A stretch of DNA of 64,000 nt from Pseudomonas nabeulensis. Lineage in GTDB: Bacteria; Pseudomonadota; Gammaproteobacteria; Pseudomonadales; Pseudomonadaceae. The notes beneath the pieces are model-generated. The model was not told the DNA's origin. It did not search any database and saw nothing but the letters and a program-made list of their open reading frames with translations. The stretch is from NCBI RefSeq assembly GCF_004682045.1, contig NZ_QUZT01000028.1:1-64000 (forward strand), read 5' to 3'. Positions 27,901 through 37,058 of this stretch are shown here, in pieces; position 1 is the stretch's first letter, and each line of letters starts with the position of its first letter. The position numbers and the translations under genes are program-made.

Positions 27901-28290
27901 ATGAGCATTACTCGTTACGGCACCGGCAGCACCGCCGGCGGTGGCCAGCCACGTCCGTTCGCCCGTGCAGTGGAAGCGGACGGTTGGTTGTACGTGTCGG
28001 GCCAGGTGCCAGCGGTGGACGGTGAAATCATCCAGGGCGGGATCGTCGAGCAGACCCGCCAGACTATGCGCAATGTGGTGGCGATCCTTGAAGAGGCCGG
28101 TTACGAATTGAAGGACGTGGTGCGTGTCGGCGTATGGCTGGAAGACCCACGGGACTTCTGGAGTTTCAACAAGGTGTTCAGTGAATACTTCACCCCGGAA
28201 CATGCACCGGCACGGGCCTGTGTGCAGGCCAATATGATGGTGGATTGCAAGGTGGAGATCGATTGCGTGGCCTACAAGAAAAAAGGCTAA
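27901..28290 (+). CDS. RidA family enamine/imine deaminase
   Basis: A 129-aa YjgF/YER057c/UK114 protein. Family marks are LYVSGQVPAVDGEI, QTRQTMRNVVAILEEAGYELKDVVRVGVWLEDPRDFWSFN, and the late Arg in HAPARACVQ that binds the carboxylate. RidA hydrolyses reactive 2-aminoacrylate-type enamines released by PLP dehydratases. The cluster encodes such an enzyme, so RidA probably clears its intermediate. AGGAG precedes the ATG. Confidence 0.92.
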   Translation: MSITRYGTGSTAGGGQPRPFARAVEADGWLYVSGQVPAVDGEIIQGGIVEQTRQTMRNVVAILEEAGYELKDVVRVGVWLEDPRDFWSFNKVFSEYFTPEHAPARACVQANMMVDCKVEIDCVAYKKKG

Positions 28291-28322
28291 ATGCCCCACT
28301 CTTGAGATCACCGCAGATCAAA

Positions 28323-28412
28323 TGTGGGAGGGGGCTTGCCCCCGATAGCAGTGTGTCAGCCGCCAGAGGCATCAACTGACACTCCCTCATCGGGGGCAAG
28401 CCCCCTCCCACA
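28323..28412. repeat. REPIN (head-to-head REP pair)
   Basis: Standard arms TGTGGGAGGGGGCTTGCCCC and inverse, spacer with AACTGACACTCCCTCATC. It separates ridA from the iclR gene, which reads in the same direction, so it may reduce transcription into iclR or stabilise the upstream message. Confidence 0.9.
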
Positions 28413-28458
28413 GTGGATCGAAGCCAGACCCTAGAATTTTGACCGGACGCAAACTGCC

Positions 28459-29223
28459 ATGACCGAAGACACCATCAAACGCCGCGCCAAAGGCCTGGAC
28501 CGCGCGTTCGATATCCTCGATTTTCTCAAGGAAATCGGCCAGCCGCTGCGCCCGAACGATATCGCCAGCGGCATCGGCAGCCCCAAGTCCACGGTCTACG
28601 AATTGGTCGCGTCGCTGCTTGAGCGGCGCATTCTGGAAACCGTCGGCAAGGACGGCCACGTTTACCTAGGTCGCCAACTGTATTTCCTGGGTCAGGCCCA
28701 CCTGCGTCATTTCGACCTGACCCGCGAGGCCGACCATGCCTTGCAGGAGATCGTCAGCCAAACCCGTGAGACCGCGCAGATGTGCCTGCTCAACGGGCGC
28801 AAATACACGGTGGCACTGATGCGTGAAGGGGAGCGACATTTCCGCATTTCTTCGGATATCGGCGAGAACGCACCGATCCCCTGGACCGCCTCCGGGCGCC
28901 TGTTGCTGGGGCACCTGAGTGACCAGCAGATTGTCGACCTGATCGACCACGACGACTTTATCCTGCCGGACGGCCAGCGTTTGCCGCTGGATACCTTCCT
29001 GGCGCAAATCCGCCAGGCCACCCTCGATGGTTTCTTTTCCTTCGACAGCGTGGCCGACACCTTCACCCACTGCTTTGCCGCCCCGGTGCGGGACGCGCAG
29101 GGTGTCAGCATTGCGACCTTGTGCATCGTCGCCCCCCGGGCCGATGCCATTAACAACTACAACGACTATCGCCGGGTGTTGATCGAAAGCGCCAACCACC
29201 TGGCCCGTCGCATCAACGAATAG
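28459..29223 (+). CDS. IclR family transcriptional regulator
   Basis: A 254-aa regulator. The N-terminal winged helix (about 10-75) has GLDRAFDILDFLKEIGQPLRPNDIASGIGSPKSTVYELVASLLERRILE. The C-terminal IclR effector domain (about 90-250) has RFDLTRE-like, MREGERHFRISSDIGENAPIPWTASGRLLLGHL and FDSVADTFTHCFAAPVRDAQG. Most likely it controls the surrounding transporter and catabolic genes and may bind the TTCCG/CGGAA palindrome before the first gene. The ribosome site is weak. The lyase gene follows 9 bp later. Confidence 0.9.
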   Translation: MTEDTIKRRAKGLDRAFDILDFLKEIGQPLRPNDIASGIGSPKSTVYELVASLLERRILETVGKDGHVYLGRQLYFLGQAHLRHFDLTREADHALQEIVSQTRETAQMCLLNGRKYTVALMREGERHFRISSDIGENAPIPWTASGRLLLGHLSDQQIVDLIDHDDFILPDGQRLPLDTFLAQIRQATLDGFFSFDSVADTFTHCFAAPVRDAQGVSIATLCIVAPRADAINNYNDYRRVLIESANHLARRINE

Positions 29224-29232
29224 GAGCATTTC

Positions 29233-30441
29233 ATGTCTGCCATCAATGCCGTTGAAAAGGGCGCTGCCGCCGTTGGCGCCCATCTGGTCCGCGACGTCAG
29301 CCTGCCGGCCCTGGTGCTGCACCGCGACGCGCTGGAACACAATATCCGTTGGATGCAGGACTTCGTCAGCAACAGCGGCGCCGAGCTTGCGCCCCATGGC
29401 AAGACCAGCATGATGCCGGCGCTGTTCCAGCGTCAGATCGAGGCAGGCGCCTGGGGCATCACCCTAGCCAATGCCGTGCAAACCCGCGCCGCCTATGCCG
29501 GTGGCGTGCGCCGGGTGTTGATGGCCAACCAACTGGTGGGCGCGCCGAACATGGCGTTGATCGCCGACTTGTTGGCCGACCAGAATTTTGATTTCCACTG
29601 CATGGTCGATCACCCGGACAACGTTGCCGACCTGGGCCTGTTCTTTGCCGCCCGTGGCCTGCGCCTGAACGTGATGATCGAATACGGCGTGGTTGGTGGC
29701 CGTTGCGGGTGCCGCAGCGAGCAGGAGGTGCGTGAGCTGGCCAAGGCGATCAAGGCCCAACCCGCGCTGGCCCTGACCGGCATCGAAGGGTATGAAGGCG
29801 TGATTCACGGCGAGCATGCCATCAGCGGTATTCGCGACTTTGCCGCGAGCCTGGTGCGTTTGGCGGTGGACCTGCAGAACAACGGCTCCTTCGACCTGCC
29901 CAAGCCGATCATCACCGCCTCGGGTTCGGCCTGGTATGACCTGATTGCCGAGTCTTTCGAAGCGCAAAACGCCGCTGGCCGCTTCCTCAGTGTGTTGCGC
30001 CCTGGCAGCTACGTGGCCCATGACCATGGCATCTACAAGGACGCGCAATGCTGCGTGCTTGATCGCCGCAGCGACCTCAGCGAAGGCCTGCGCCCGGCGC
30101 TGGAGGTTTGGGCCCATGTGCAATCGTTGCCCGAGCCAGGCTTCGCCGTGATCGCCCTGGGCAAGCGCGATGTGGCCTACGACGCCGGATTGCCGGTGCC
30201 GCTCAAGCGCTACAAGGCGGGGATCTTGCCGGCAGAAGGTGATGACGTCGGCGAGTGCAAGGTCACCGCAGTGATGGACCAACATGCGTTCATGACCGTG
30301 GCGCCGGGGGTGGAGTTGCGTATTGGCGACATCATTACCTTTGGCACTTCGCATCCGTGCCTGACCTTTGACAAGTGGCAGGTGGGGTGTTTGGTGGACG
30401 AGCAGTTGCAGGTGATCGAGAGTTTGCATACCTGCTTCTAG
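29233..30441 (+). CDS. PLP-dependent amino acid deaminase, probable D-glucosaminate ammonia-lyase
   Basis: A 402-aa fold-type III PLP enzyme related to D-threonine aldolase and eukaryotic-type D-serine dehydratase. The Schiff-base Lys57 is in APHGKTSM. The C-terminal SHPC (His374, Cys376), followed by LTFDKW, matches the zinc site of D-serine dehydratase. The usual database name is 'amino acid deaminase'. Its neighbours are a family-3 importer, RidA and a 2-keto-3-deoxygluconate-type kinase. A dehydratase/deaminase feeding such a kinase fits D-glucosaminate to 2-keto-3-deoxygluconate plus ammonia (EC 4.3.1.9), an activity known from P. fluorescens. D-serine or D-threonine cannot be excluded. 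AGGAG precedes the ATG. Confidence 0.8.
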   Translation: MSAINAVEKGAAAVGAHLVRDVSLPALVLHRDALEHNIRWMQDFVSNSGAELAPHGKTSMMPALFQRQIEAGAWGITLANAVQTRAAYAGGVRRVLMANQLVGAPNMALIADLLADQNFDFHCMVDHPDNVADLGLFFAARGLRLNVMIEYGVVGGRCGCRSEQEVRELAKAIKAQPALALTGIEGYEGVIHGEHAISGIRDFAASLVRLAVDLQNNGSFDLPKPIITASGSAWYDLIAESFEAQNAAGRFLSVLRPGSYVAHDHGIYKDAQCCVLDRRSDLSEGLRPALEVWAHVQSLPEPGFAVIALGKRDVAYDAGLPVPLKRYKAGILPAEGDDVGECKVTAVMDQHAFMTVAPGVELRIGDIITFGTSHPCLTFDKWQVGCLVDEQLQVIESLHTCF

Positions 30442-30453
30442 ACCGAGTCGCTC

Positions 30454-30540
30454 CCATCGGGGGCAAGCCCCCTCCCACACTGGACCGCATTCTTTCAGAT
30501 AAAACCCGGTCAATGTGGGAGGGGGCTTGCCCCCGATGAG
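30454..30540. repeat. Tail-to-tail REP pair
   Basis: Here the arm order is reversed: ATCGGGGGCAAGCCCCCTCC.. comes first and ..GGAGGGGGCTTGCCCCCGAT second, with about 34 bp between. Each REP keeps its own small hairpin, but the outer orientation is opposite to that of the standard REPINs. It lies between the lyase and kinase genes. Confidence 0.88.
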
Positions 30541-30568
30541 GCCATCAGCCCCACCCGAGATGCTAGCC

Positions 30569-31474
30569 ATGACCACCCACCCAAGAATCGCCCTCATCGG
30601 CGAATGCATGATCGAACTGCAACACCGCGCCGACGGCAGCCTGTACCAGAGCTTCGGCGGCGACACCCTGAACGCGGCGGTGTATCTGCGCCGGGAGCTG
30701 GGCGACATCGGCCATGTCGATTACGTGACTGCGCTGGGCGACGACAGCTTCAGCGACGCCATGTGCCAGCAATGGACGGATGAAGGTCTAGGCCTGGGCA
30801 TGGTCCAGCGCCTGCCCGGACGCTTGCCGGGTTTGTACTGCATCCAGACCGATGCCAACGGCGAGCGTAAATTTCTCTATTGGCGCAACGAAGCCGCCGT
30901 GCGCGACTGCTTCACCACGCCCGCCGCCGAACCGATCCTGGCAGCGTTGCCGGATTACGACGTGGTGTATTTCAGCGGTATCACCCTGGCGGTGCTGGGG
31001 GACATCGGACGTGAACGCTTGTTGCAAACGCTGATTGAAACCCGACGGCGGGGCGGCAAGGTGGTCTTCGACAACAACTATCGGCCGCGTTTGTGGGCGA
31101 ATGTCGAGGCTGCCCGCGCGGCGTATCACCGGGTATTGACGCAGGTGGATATCGCCTTGCTGACCGAGGATGACGAGCGGGCGTTGTTTGGTTATGCCGA
31201 CAGTGAGCAGGTGTTTGCGGCGTATCCACAGATTGAAGAAGTGGTGCTCAAGCGTGGCGCGGATGCGTGTTTGATGCGTTGCGCAGGTGAGCGGTTTGCG
31301 GTGCCGGCGATGAAGGTTGAGAAGGTGGTGGATACCACGGCGGCGGGGGATTCGTTCAGTGCGGCGTATTTGGCTTGTCGGTTGAAGGGGGGCTCGCCGG
31401 AGCAGGCAGCGGTCGCTGGGCATCGGTTGGCGAGTCGGGTGATTCAGGTGGCGGGGGCTTTGATTCCGCGGTGA
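30569..31474 (+). CDS. kdgK: PfkB-family sugar kinase, probable 2-keto-3-deoxygluconate kinase
   Basis: A 301-aa ribokinase-fold kinase. The N-terminal ALIGECMIELQHRADGSLYQSFGGDTLNAAVYLRR and NNYRPRLW resemble KdgK. The C-terminal DTTAAGDSFSAAYL holds the catalytic Asp of PfkB signature 2. Expected reaction: 2-keto-3-deoxygluconate plus ATP to KDPG, feeding the Entner-Doudoroff pathway. The start at 30569 was chosen because upstream in-frame sequence is the REP element. It is the last gene of the inferred glucosaminate cluster. Confidence 0.87.
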   Translation: MTTHPRIALIGECMIELQHRADGSLYQSFGGDTLNAAVYLRRELGDIGHVDYVTALGDDSFSDAMCQQWTDEGLGLGMVQRLPGRLPGLYCIQTDANGERKFLYWRNEAAVRDCFTTPAAEPILAALPDYDVVYFSGITLAVLGDIGRERLLQTLIETRRRGGKVVFDNNYRPRLWANVEAARAAYHRVLTQVDIALLTEDDERALFGYADSEQVFAAYPQIEEVVLKRGADACLMRCAGERFAVPAMKVEKVVDTTAAGDSFSAAYLACRLKGGSPEQAAVAGHRLASRVIQVAGALIPR

Positions 31475-31491
31475 ATGGCCGCCTGTGGCGG

Positions 31492-31561
31492 ATCGGGGGC
31501 AAGCCCCCTCCCACATTTGACTGTGCCCCCAATCCAGTGTGGGAGGGGGCTTGCCCCCGAT
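31492..31561. repeat. Tail-to-tail REP pair
   Basis: ATCGGGGGCAAGCCCCCTCCCACA-type arm at 31492-31515 and its inverse at 31538-31561, 22 bp apart. Same reversed arrangement as the copy near 30.5 kb. It lies between the convergent kinase and parvulin genes. Confidence 0.88.
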
Positions 31562-31581
31562 AGCGGTCTTGAGCCAAACCC

Positions 31582-31857
31582 TCAATCCCGGTAAAACACC
31601 TGCACCAAGTGATACCCAAACTTGCTCTTGATCGGCCCATGCACCACCCGCAGCGGCTTCTTGAAGATCACCGCATCAATCGCTCCCACCATTTGCCCCG
31701 GCCGAATCTCGCCCAAGTCCCCGCCACGTTTGCCCGATGGGCAGGTGGAGTACTTCTTGGCCAGCACATCAAAGGCTTCGCCCTTGGCAATGCGCTGCTT
31801 GAGTTGTTCGGCTTCTTCGCTGGTTTTCACCAGGATATGACGGGCTTGGGCTTTCAT
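31582..31857 (-). CDS. ppiC: Parvulin-type peptidyl-prolyl isomerase
   Basis: A 91-aa single rotamase domain: ARHILVKTSEEAEQL, FDVLAKKYSTCPSGKRGGDLGEI, GPIKSKFGYHLVQV. The size equals cytoplasmic PpiC of E. coli, with no signal peptide, so it is a stand-alone folding catalyst. A second parvulin of 93 aa lies at 45.8-46.1 kb. The start has only a weak ribosome site. Confidence 0.92.
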   Translation of the reverse strand: MKAQARHILVKTSEEAEQLKQRIAKGEAFDVLAKKYSTCPSGKRGGDLGEIRPGQMVGAIDAVIFKKPLRVVHGPIKSKFGYHLVQVFYRD

Positions 31858-31900
31858 TGATCTCTACCAGGTGGGCGACGGCGCGCGATTATGCCTGAAC

Positions 31901-34021
31901 TCATTCGACGACGTTGATCATGCTGCGGATTTTCGTGGCCAGCAGGTCAATGGAAAACGGCTTGGCCACCATGTCCATGCCGTCCTCCAGGAAACCCTGG
32001 CGCTCGGCGGCTTTTTCCGCATAGCCGGTCATGAATAAGACGCGCAGGCCTGGGCGATGCTGGCGGGCGATTTCCGCCAGTTGCCGGCCATTCATGCCCG
32101 GCAGGCCGACGTCGGTCACCAGCAAGTCCACGCGCAAGTCCGACTCCAGCAACGGCAGCGCCGTGCGTGCATCCGCCGCTTGGTGCGCGGTGTAGCCCAG
32201 TTCATCCAGCACATTGACCACCAGCATGCGCACCGCCGGGTCGTCCTCGACTACCACCACGGCTTCACCGGCCAGGGCCACCGGCGCTTCGCTTGAGGTG
32301 GCGGGCAGCGTGCATTCCAGCGAGGTGCCATGCAGGCGCGGCAAGTAAAGGCGTACACACGTGCCCTGGCCCGGTTCGCTGTGAATGGTCACATGCCCCC
32401 CGGATTGCTGGGCAAAGCCGTAGATCATCGACAGGCCCAGGCCGGTGCCCTGCCCGATGGGCTTGGTGGTGAAGAACGGGTCGAACGCCTTGGCGAGGAT
32501 CTTCGGCGCCATACCCGTGCCGTTGTCGCACACGCCGAGCATCACGTAGTCGCCGGCTTTAACCGGTTCAATCGTGGTGATGTCGGTGCCGTCCAGGTAG
32601 CTGTTGGCGGTTTCGATCAGCAGTTCGCCGCCATCGGGCATGGCGTCGCGGGCGTTGATCACCAGGTTGAGCAGAGCGTTTTCCAGTTGGCTGGCATCGG
32701 TATTGACTGGCCAGATATCCCGACCCAGTTGCATCTTGAGGCTGATATGTGCGCCTTTGGTGCGGCGGAACAAGTCTTCCAGAGACACCACTAACTGGTT
32801 TGGGTCCAGCGGACGTCGGTCCAGTGACTGGCGCCGCGAGAACGCCAGCAAGCGGTGGGTGAGGGCCGCCGCACGATGGGCCGACGACACGGCCACATCG
32901 GTAAAACGCCCGATCTCGTCGCTGCGCCCGGCGGCGATATAGCGCTGCATCAGATCCAGGCTGCCGATGATGCCGGTGAGCATATTGTTGAAGTCGTGGG
33001 CGATGCCGCCGGTGAGCTGGCCCACGGCTTCCATCTTTTGCGCATGGCGCAGGGCATCTTCGGCGCGCTCGCGTTCGAACATCTCGTTTTGCAGACGCTG
33101 GTTGGCCTCCGCCAGCGCCTGGGTGCGCTGGGCTACGCGCTCTTCGAGGGTTTCGTTGAGGTTGAGCAGGGCCTGCTCGGTGTGTTTGCGCTCGGTCAGG
33201 TCCAAGGCGGCGCCAAGGAAACGTGCCGGCCGGCCTTGATGGTCTTTGTAGCAACGCCCTCGGGCAAACACCCAGCGTACCTGGCCGTTGGCTTGCATCA
33301 GGCGGTATTCCTCGGCGTATTCAGTGCCGAAGGTGATGCAGTGCTTGATGCTGCGCGCCACCATGCCACGGTCTTCGGGGTGCACGCCGTGCAGGTATTC
33401 GCTGATGGGCAGTTGGCCGGATTCGCTGGGGTCGACGCCGTGCAGGTAGGCAAAGTGGGCATCGGCGATAAAGCGGTCTTCGCCGATATCCCAATCCCAG
33501 GTGCCCACTGCGTCGGTCGCCGCCAGTGCCAGTTGCAGGCGTTGCTCGGTGTTGTGCCGGGCCTTGCGGCGTTCGTTGGTCTCGATGGCGGTGACCAGGA
33601 TACCGGCCACGCGGGCGCTTTCATCGCGAATCGGGCTGTAGGTCAGGTCCAGCCAGATTTCGGTGTCGCGATTGTTGCGTTGCAGGATAAAGCGCTGTTC
33701 GGTGAAGGTGCGTACCTGGCCGTCGAGCACCGCCTCGTAGATCGGCCCGGTGAAGCTCTCCAGTTCCGGCCACGTCTGGTGCGCCGGTTGGCCGAGGGCC
33801 TCAGGGTGCTTGTTGCCCGCGAGCGCGGCGAAGCCGTCGTTGTAGAGTTGGGTGAGTTGGCTGCCCCATAGCAGCAACATGGGCATCGGCGAGTGGACGA
33901 CGATGTCCACCGCGGTGCGCAGGCTTTGCGGCCAATCGTTGGCCTCACCGAGCGGGCTGTGTGCCCAGTCCAACCGCGCAATCAATGCGGCGGTTTCGCT
34001 GACGGTGGATGTTTCCTTCAT
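31901..34021 (-). CDS. PAS-containing hybrid sensor histidine kinase/response regulator
   Basis: A 706-aa soluble sensor with no membrane helix. PAS-like domains lie about 20-150 and 165-280 (the second with [18 protein letters not shown] and a PAC end AALDLTERK). A coiled coil covers 283-325, and a HisKA box has His342 in GGIAHDFNN. HATPase_c follows, with [15 protein letters not shown] and [10 protein letters not shown]. The C-terminal receiver (about 590-700) has VVVEDD and phospho-acceptor Asp in [10 protein letters not shown]. The partner output protein is unknown and no regulator gene is adjacent. PAS domains may sense light, redox or a ligand; this one has no LOV GRNCRFLQ motif. Confidence 0.9.
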   Translation of the reverse strand: MKETSTVSETAALIARLDWAHSPLGEANDWPQSLRTAVDIVVHSPMPMLLLWGSQLTQLYNDGFAALAGNKHPEALGQPAHQTWPELESFTGPIYEAVLDGQVRTFTEQRFILQRNNRDTEIWLDLTYSPIRDESARVAGILVTAIETNERRKARHNTEQRLQLALAATDAVGTWDWDIGEDRFIADAHFAYLHGVDPSESGQLPISEYLHGVHPEDRGMVARSIKHCITFGTEYAEEYRLMQANGQVRWVFARGRCYKDHQGRPARFLGAALDLTERKHTEQALLNLNETLEERVAQRTQALAEANQRLQNEMFERERAEDALRHAQKMEAVGQLTGGIAHDFNNMLTGIIGSLDLMQRYIAAGRSDEIGRFTDVAVSSAHRAAALTHRLLAFSRRQSLDRRPLDPNQLVVSLEDLFRRTKGAHISLKMQLGRDIWPVNTDASQLENALLNLVINARDAMPDGGELLIETANSYLDGTDITTIEPVKAGDYVMLGVCDNGTGMAPKILAKAFDPFFTTKPIGQGTGLGLSMIYGFAQQSGGHVTIHSEPGQGTCVRLYLPRLHGTSLECTLPATSSEAPVALAGEAVVVVEDDPAVRMLVVNVLDELGYTAHQAADARTALPLLESDLRVDLLVTDVGLPGMNGRQLAEIARQHRPGLRVLFMTGYAEKAAERQGFLEDGMDMVAKPFSIDLLATKIRSMINVVE

Positions 34022-34156
34022 GTAAAAGCCCTGAGCGTAACGCTTTGAAAGATGACAACACCCATTATCCCGTGAGGGGTGAACAGGTGACTACCCCCGA
34101 AAAATAGCATGCATTGGGGATTTGTCTTCAAACGCGTGTGTCAGGGCTGAAACCTT

Positions 34157-36115
34157 TCATCCATCAGCCAATTCAGGGCGATTGCGAAACGCCTCCAGTG
34201 CCTGCGGGTTGGCCAGCGCATCGGTGTTTTTCACGGGTTCGCCGTGTACGACATTACGCACCGCCAATTCGACGATTTTCCCACTGATGGTGCGGGGGAT
34301 ATCCATGACAGCGACGATCTTCGCCGGCACATGCCGTGGCGTGGTGTTGGCGCGGATAACCTGGCGGATGTGCTGTTGCAGCGCGTCATCCAGCTCGACG
34401 CCATCGTCGAGGCGCACAAACAGCACCACGCGCACGTCGTCCTGCCAGCGTTGGCCGATGGCCAGGCTTTCCAGCACCTGCGGGACTTTTTCCACCTGGC
34501 GATAGATCTCGGCCGTGCCGATGCGTACGCCGCCAGGGTTGAGCACCGCGTCGGAACGCCCATGAATCAGCAGGCTGCCGTTTGGCCGTTGCTCGGCGTA
34601 GTCACCCTGAGCCCACACGCCGGGAAACTGGCTGAAATACGAGGCCCGCAGCTTCTTCTGGTCCGGATCATTCCAGAGGCCGATTGGCATCGCCGGGAAG
34701 TGCCGGGTGCACACCAGCTCACCTTTCTCACCGACCAACGATTGGCCCTGGTCGTCCCAGACCTCGATGGCCATCGCCAGGCTCTTGCACTGCATCTCGC
34801 CGCGTCGTACCGGCAGCACCGGGTTACCGATCACAAAGCAGGAAACGATATCCGTGCCGCCGGACATGGAGGACAGGCACAGCTCGCTTTTGATCTCGCG
34901 GTACACGTAGTCATAGCTCTGCGGCGACAGCGGTGAACCGGTGGATATCAACCCCTTGAGGCTGCCCAGGTCATGGCTGAGTCGTGGTTGCAAGCCGGCT
35001 TTTTCCAGGGTGGCGAGAAACTTGGGGCTGGTGCCGAAGACGTTGATCTTTTCTGCGTCAATCAAGTCGATCAAGCGTTCCGCTCCTGGGTGAAACGGCG
35101 AGCCGTCATACAGCACTGCCGTGGCGCCGATGGCCAGCACCGACACCAGCCAATTCCACATCATCCAGCCGCAGGTGGTGTAGTAGAACAGGCAGTCGTC
35201 GCGGCTCAGGTCGGCGTGCAGGCCGTGTTCTTTCAGGTGCGTGAGCAATACGCCGCCGGTGCCGTGGATGATGCACTTGGGCACGCCGGTGGTGCCGCTG
35301 GAATACAGGATGTACAGCGGGTGGTCGAAGGGCACCGCGACAAAATCCGGCGCACCGCCGGGTGGGTAGAAATCGCTCCACAGCGCGATCCTGGCATGGG
35401 TGCGATAGTCCTCGACCCGTGCCTGGGGTTTGGCATACGGCACGATGATCAGTTGCTCCAGGGACGGCAGGCGCTCAAGGATTTCATTGAGCTTGGCGGT
35501 CTGGTCGATCTCTTTGCCGGCATACCGATACCCGGCGCAGGTGATCAGCACCTTGGGCTCGATCTGGCCAAAACGGTCGATCACGCCTTGGGTGCCGAAG
35601 TCGGGCGAAGAACACGACCAGATCGCGCCGAGGCTGGTGGTGGCGAGCATGCCGACCAGGGTTTGCCAGGTGTTGGGCATGCACGCGGCCACCCGGTCGC
35701 CTTGGGTCACGCCAGCAGCCCGCAGGCTTTTCTGTAGGCCTGCCACATGGGCGGCCAGTTCGGCGTAGGTCAGTTGTTCGCGCTGGCCGTCTTCGCTGAC
35801 GGCCACCACGGCAGGGTGATCGTCGCGACGGCGCAGCAGATGTTCGGCGAAGTTCAGGGTGGCGCCGGGGAACCACTGGGCGCTGGGCATTTCAGTGCCT
35901 TCGATCAAGGTCTCGGTGGGCGGGCTGCGAAAGTGCACGTCGAAGAACGCGACGATGGCCTGCCAGAAGTCGGGGCGTTGGTCGATGCTCCACTGGTGCA
36001 GGGCGGGGTAGTCGGCGAGCTGGAGGTTGTAGCGCTCGTTGATGTAGCGGCGGAACTGGTCCATGCGCGTGGTGGCGATGCGTTCCGGGGAGGGTTGCCA
36101 GAGGATGTCGGACAT
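34157..36115 (-). CDS. aacS: Acetoacetate-CoA ligase
   Basis: A 652-aa acyl-adenylate enzyme. It makes acetoacetyl-CoA from acetoacetate, ATP and CoA. Motifs: AMP-binding YSSGTTGVPKCIIHG, ATCGWMMWN-like TTCGWMMWNWL, and the C-terminal PRTISGKIVELAVRN with the catalytic Lys. The N-terminal ACAS_N-type opening SDILWQPSPERIATTRMDQFRRYI is typical. It lies downstream of bdhA and the permease gene in the same direction. It therefore completes 3-hydroxybutyrate uptake, oxidation to acetoacetate and CoA activation. A REPIN lies between it and bdhA. Confidence 0.93.
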   Translation of the reverse strand: MSDILWQPSPERIATTRMDQFRRYINERYNLQLADYPALHQWSIDQRPDFWQAIVAFFDVHFRSPPTETLIEGTEMPSAQWFPGATLNFAEHLLRRRDDHPAVVAVSEDGQREQLTYAELAAHVAGLQKSLRAAGVTQGDRVAACMPNTWQTLVGMLATTSLGAIWSCSSPDFGTQGVIDRFGQIEPKVLITCAGYRYAGKEIDQTAKLNEILERLPSLEQLIIVPYAKPQARVEDYRTHARIALWSDFYPPGGAPDFVAVPFDHPLYILYSSGTTGVPKCIIHGTGGVLLTHLKEHGLHADLSRDDCLFYYTTCGWMMWNWLVSVLAIGATAVLYDGSPFHPGAERLIDLIDAEKINVFGTSPKFLATLEKAGLQPRLSHDLGSLKGLISTGSPLSPQSYDYVYREIKSELCLSSMSGGTDIVSCFVIGNPVLPVRRGEMQCKSLAMAIEVWDDQGQSLVGEKGELVCTRHFPAMPIGLWNDPDQKKLRASYFSQFPGVWAQGDYAEQRPNGSLLIHGRSDAVLNPGGVRIGTAEIYRQVEKVPQVLESLAIGQRWQDDVRVVLFVRLDDGVELDDALQQHIRQVIRANTTPRHVPAKIVAVMDIPRTISGKIVELAVRNVVHGEPVKNTDALANPQALEAFRNRPELADG

Positions 36116-36165
36116 AAATACATCTCTTGTTCTTGTATGAAATCAACCAGCCAATGGAGGACCAA

Positions 36166-36255
36166 TGTGGGAGGGGGCTTGCCCCCGATTGCGGTGCATC
36201 AGGCACCACATGTATCAGCTGACACTCCCTCATCGGGGGCAAGCCCCCTCCCACA
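36166..36255. repeat. REPIN (head-to-head REP pair)
   Basis: Standard arms with spacer ending CAGCTGACACTCCCTCATC. It sits between bdhA and the acetoacetate-CoA ligase gene within what otherwise looks like one catabolic transcript. Confidence 0.9.
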
Positions 36256-36277
36256 TTTGAATCTCCAGTGTCTGGGG

Positions 36278-37051
36278 TTACTGAGCCAACCAACCGCCAT
36301 CAATGTTCCACGCGGCGCCACGCACCTGGCTGCCGGCTTCACTGCACAGGAACAGTACGAGTTCCCCCAACTGCGGCGGCGTCACAAACTCCAGCGACGG
36401 CTGCTTCTCCGCCAGCAAATCATGCTGGGCCTGCTGCGCGCTCACACCCTTGGCCGCACGATCATCAATCTGCTTCTGCACCAGCGGCGTCAGCACCCAG
36501 CCGGGGCAGATGGCGTTGCAGGTCACATTGCTGGTGGCCGTTTCCAGGCCCACCACCTTGGTCAAGCCGATGACGCCATGCTTGGCCGCTACATACGCCG
36601 CCTTGCCCACCGAACCGACCTGGCCATGCACCGAGGCGATATTGACGATCCGCCCCCAGCCCTTGGCCTTCATTTCCGGCAAGCTCAAGCGCGTGCTGTG
36701 GAACACCGAGGACAGGTTGATCGCGATAATCGAGTCCCAGCGCTCTGCCGGAAAATCCTCCACCGCCGCCACATGCTGGATCCCGGCGTTGTTGACCAGG
36801 ATATCCACGCCGCCAAATTCACGCTCGGCATAGGCGATCATATCGGCGATCTGTGCCGGGTCGCTGACGTCCGCCGGGTGATGGCCGACCTTGCCGCCGA
36901 ATGCCTGCACCTGGGCGATCACCGCGCTGGCGTCGCCGAAGCCGTTGAGGATCAGGTTGGCGCCGGCCTTGGCCAGGCTCAGCGCAATGCCCAAGCCGAT
37001 GCCGCTGGTGGAGCCGGTAACCAGGGCGGTCTTGCCGTTCAATGTCGTCAT
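36278..37051 (-). CDS. bdhA: (R)-3-hydroxybutyrate dehydrogenase
   Basis: A 257-aa short-chain dehydrogenase oxidising 3-hydroxybutyrate to acetoacetate with NAD+. Cofactor loop VTGSTSGIGLGIA at 11-23, NNAG at 87-90, catalytic Ser140, Tyr153 and Lys157 (YVAAK). The C-terminal KQIDDRAAKGVSAQQAQHDLL..KQPSLEFVTP is characteristic of this subgroup. The ATG at 37051 has GAGG upstream. The permease gene ends 7 bp before it. Confidence 0.94.
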   Translation of the reverse strand: MTTLNGKTALVTGSTSGIGLGIALSLAKAGANLILNGFGDASAVIAQVQAFGGKVGHHPADVSDPAQIADMIAYAEREFGGVDILVNNAGIQHVAAVEDFPAERWDSIIAINLSSVFHSTRLSLPEMKAKGWGRIVNIASVHGQVGSVGKAAYVAAKHGVIGLTKVVGLETATSNVTCNAICPGWVLTPLVQKQIDDRAAKGVSAQQAQHDLLAEKQPSLEFVTPPQLGELVLFLCSEAGSQVRGAAWNIDGGWLAQ

Positions 37052-37058
37052 ACAAACC

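Noticed and set aside
30515..30568. Longer N-terminus for the sugar kinase
   Set aside because: The added codons (MGGGLPPMRPS..) are REP sequence, the same peptide that appears wherever these repeats are translated.
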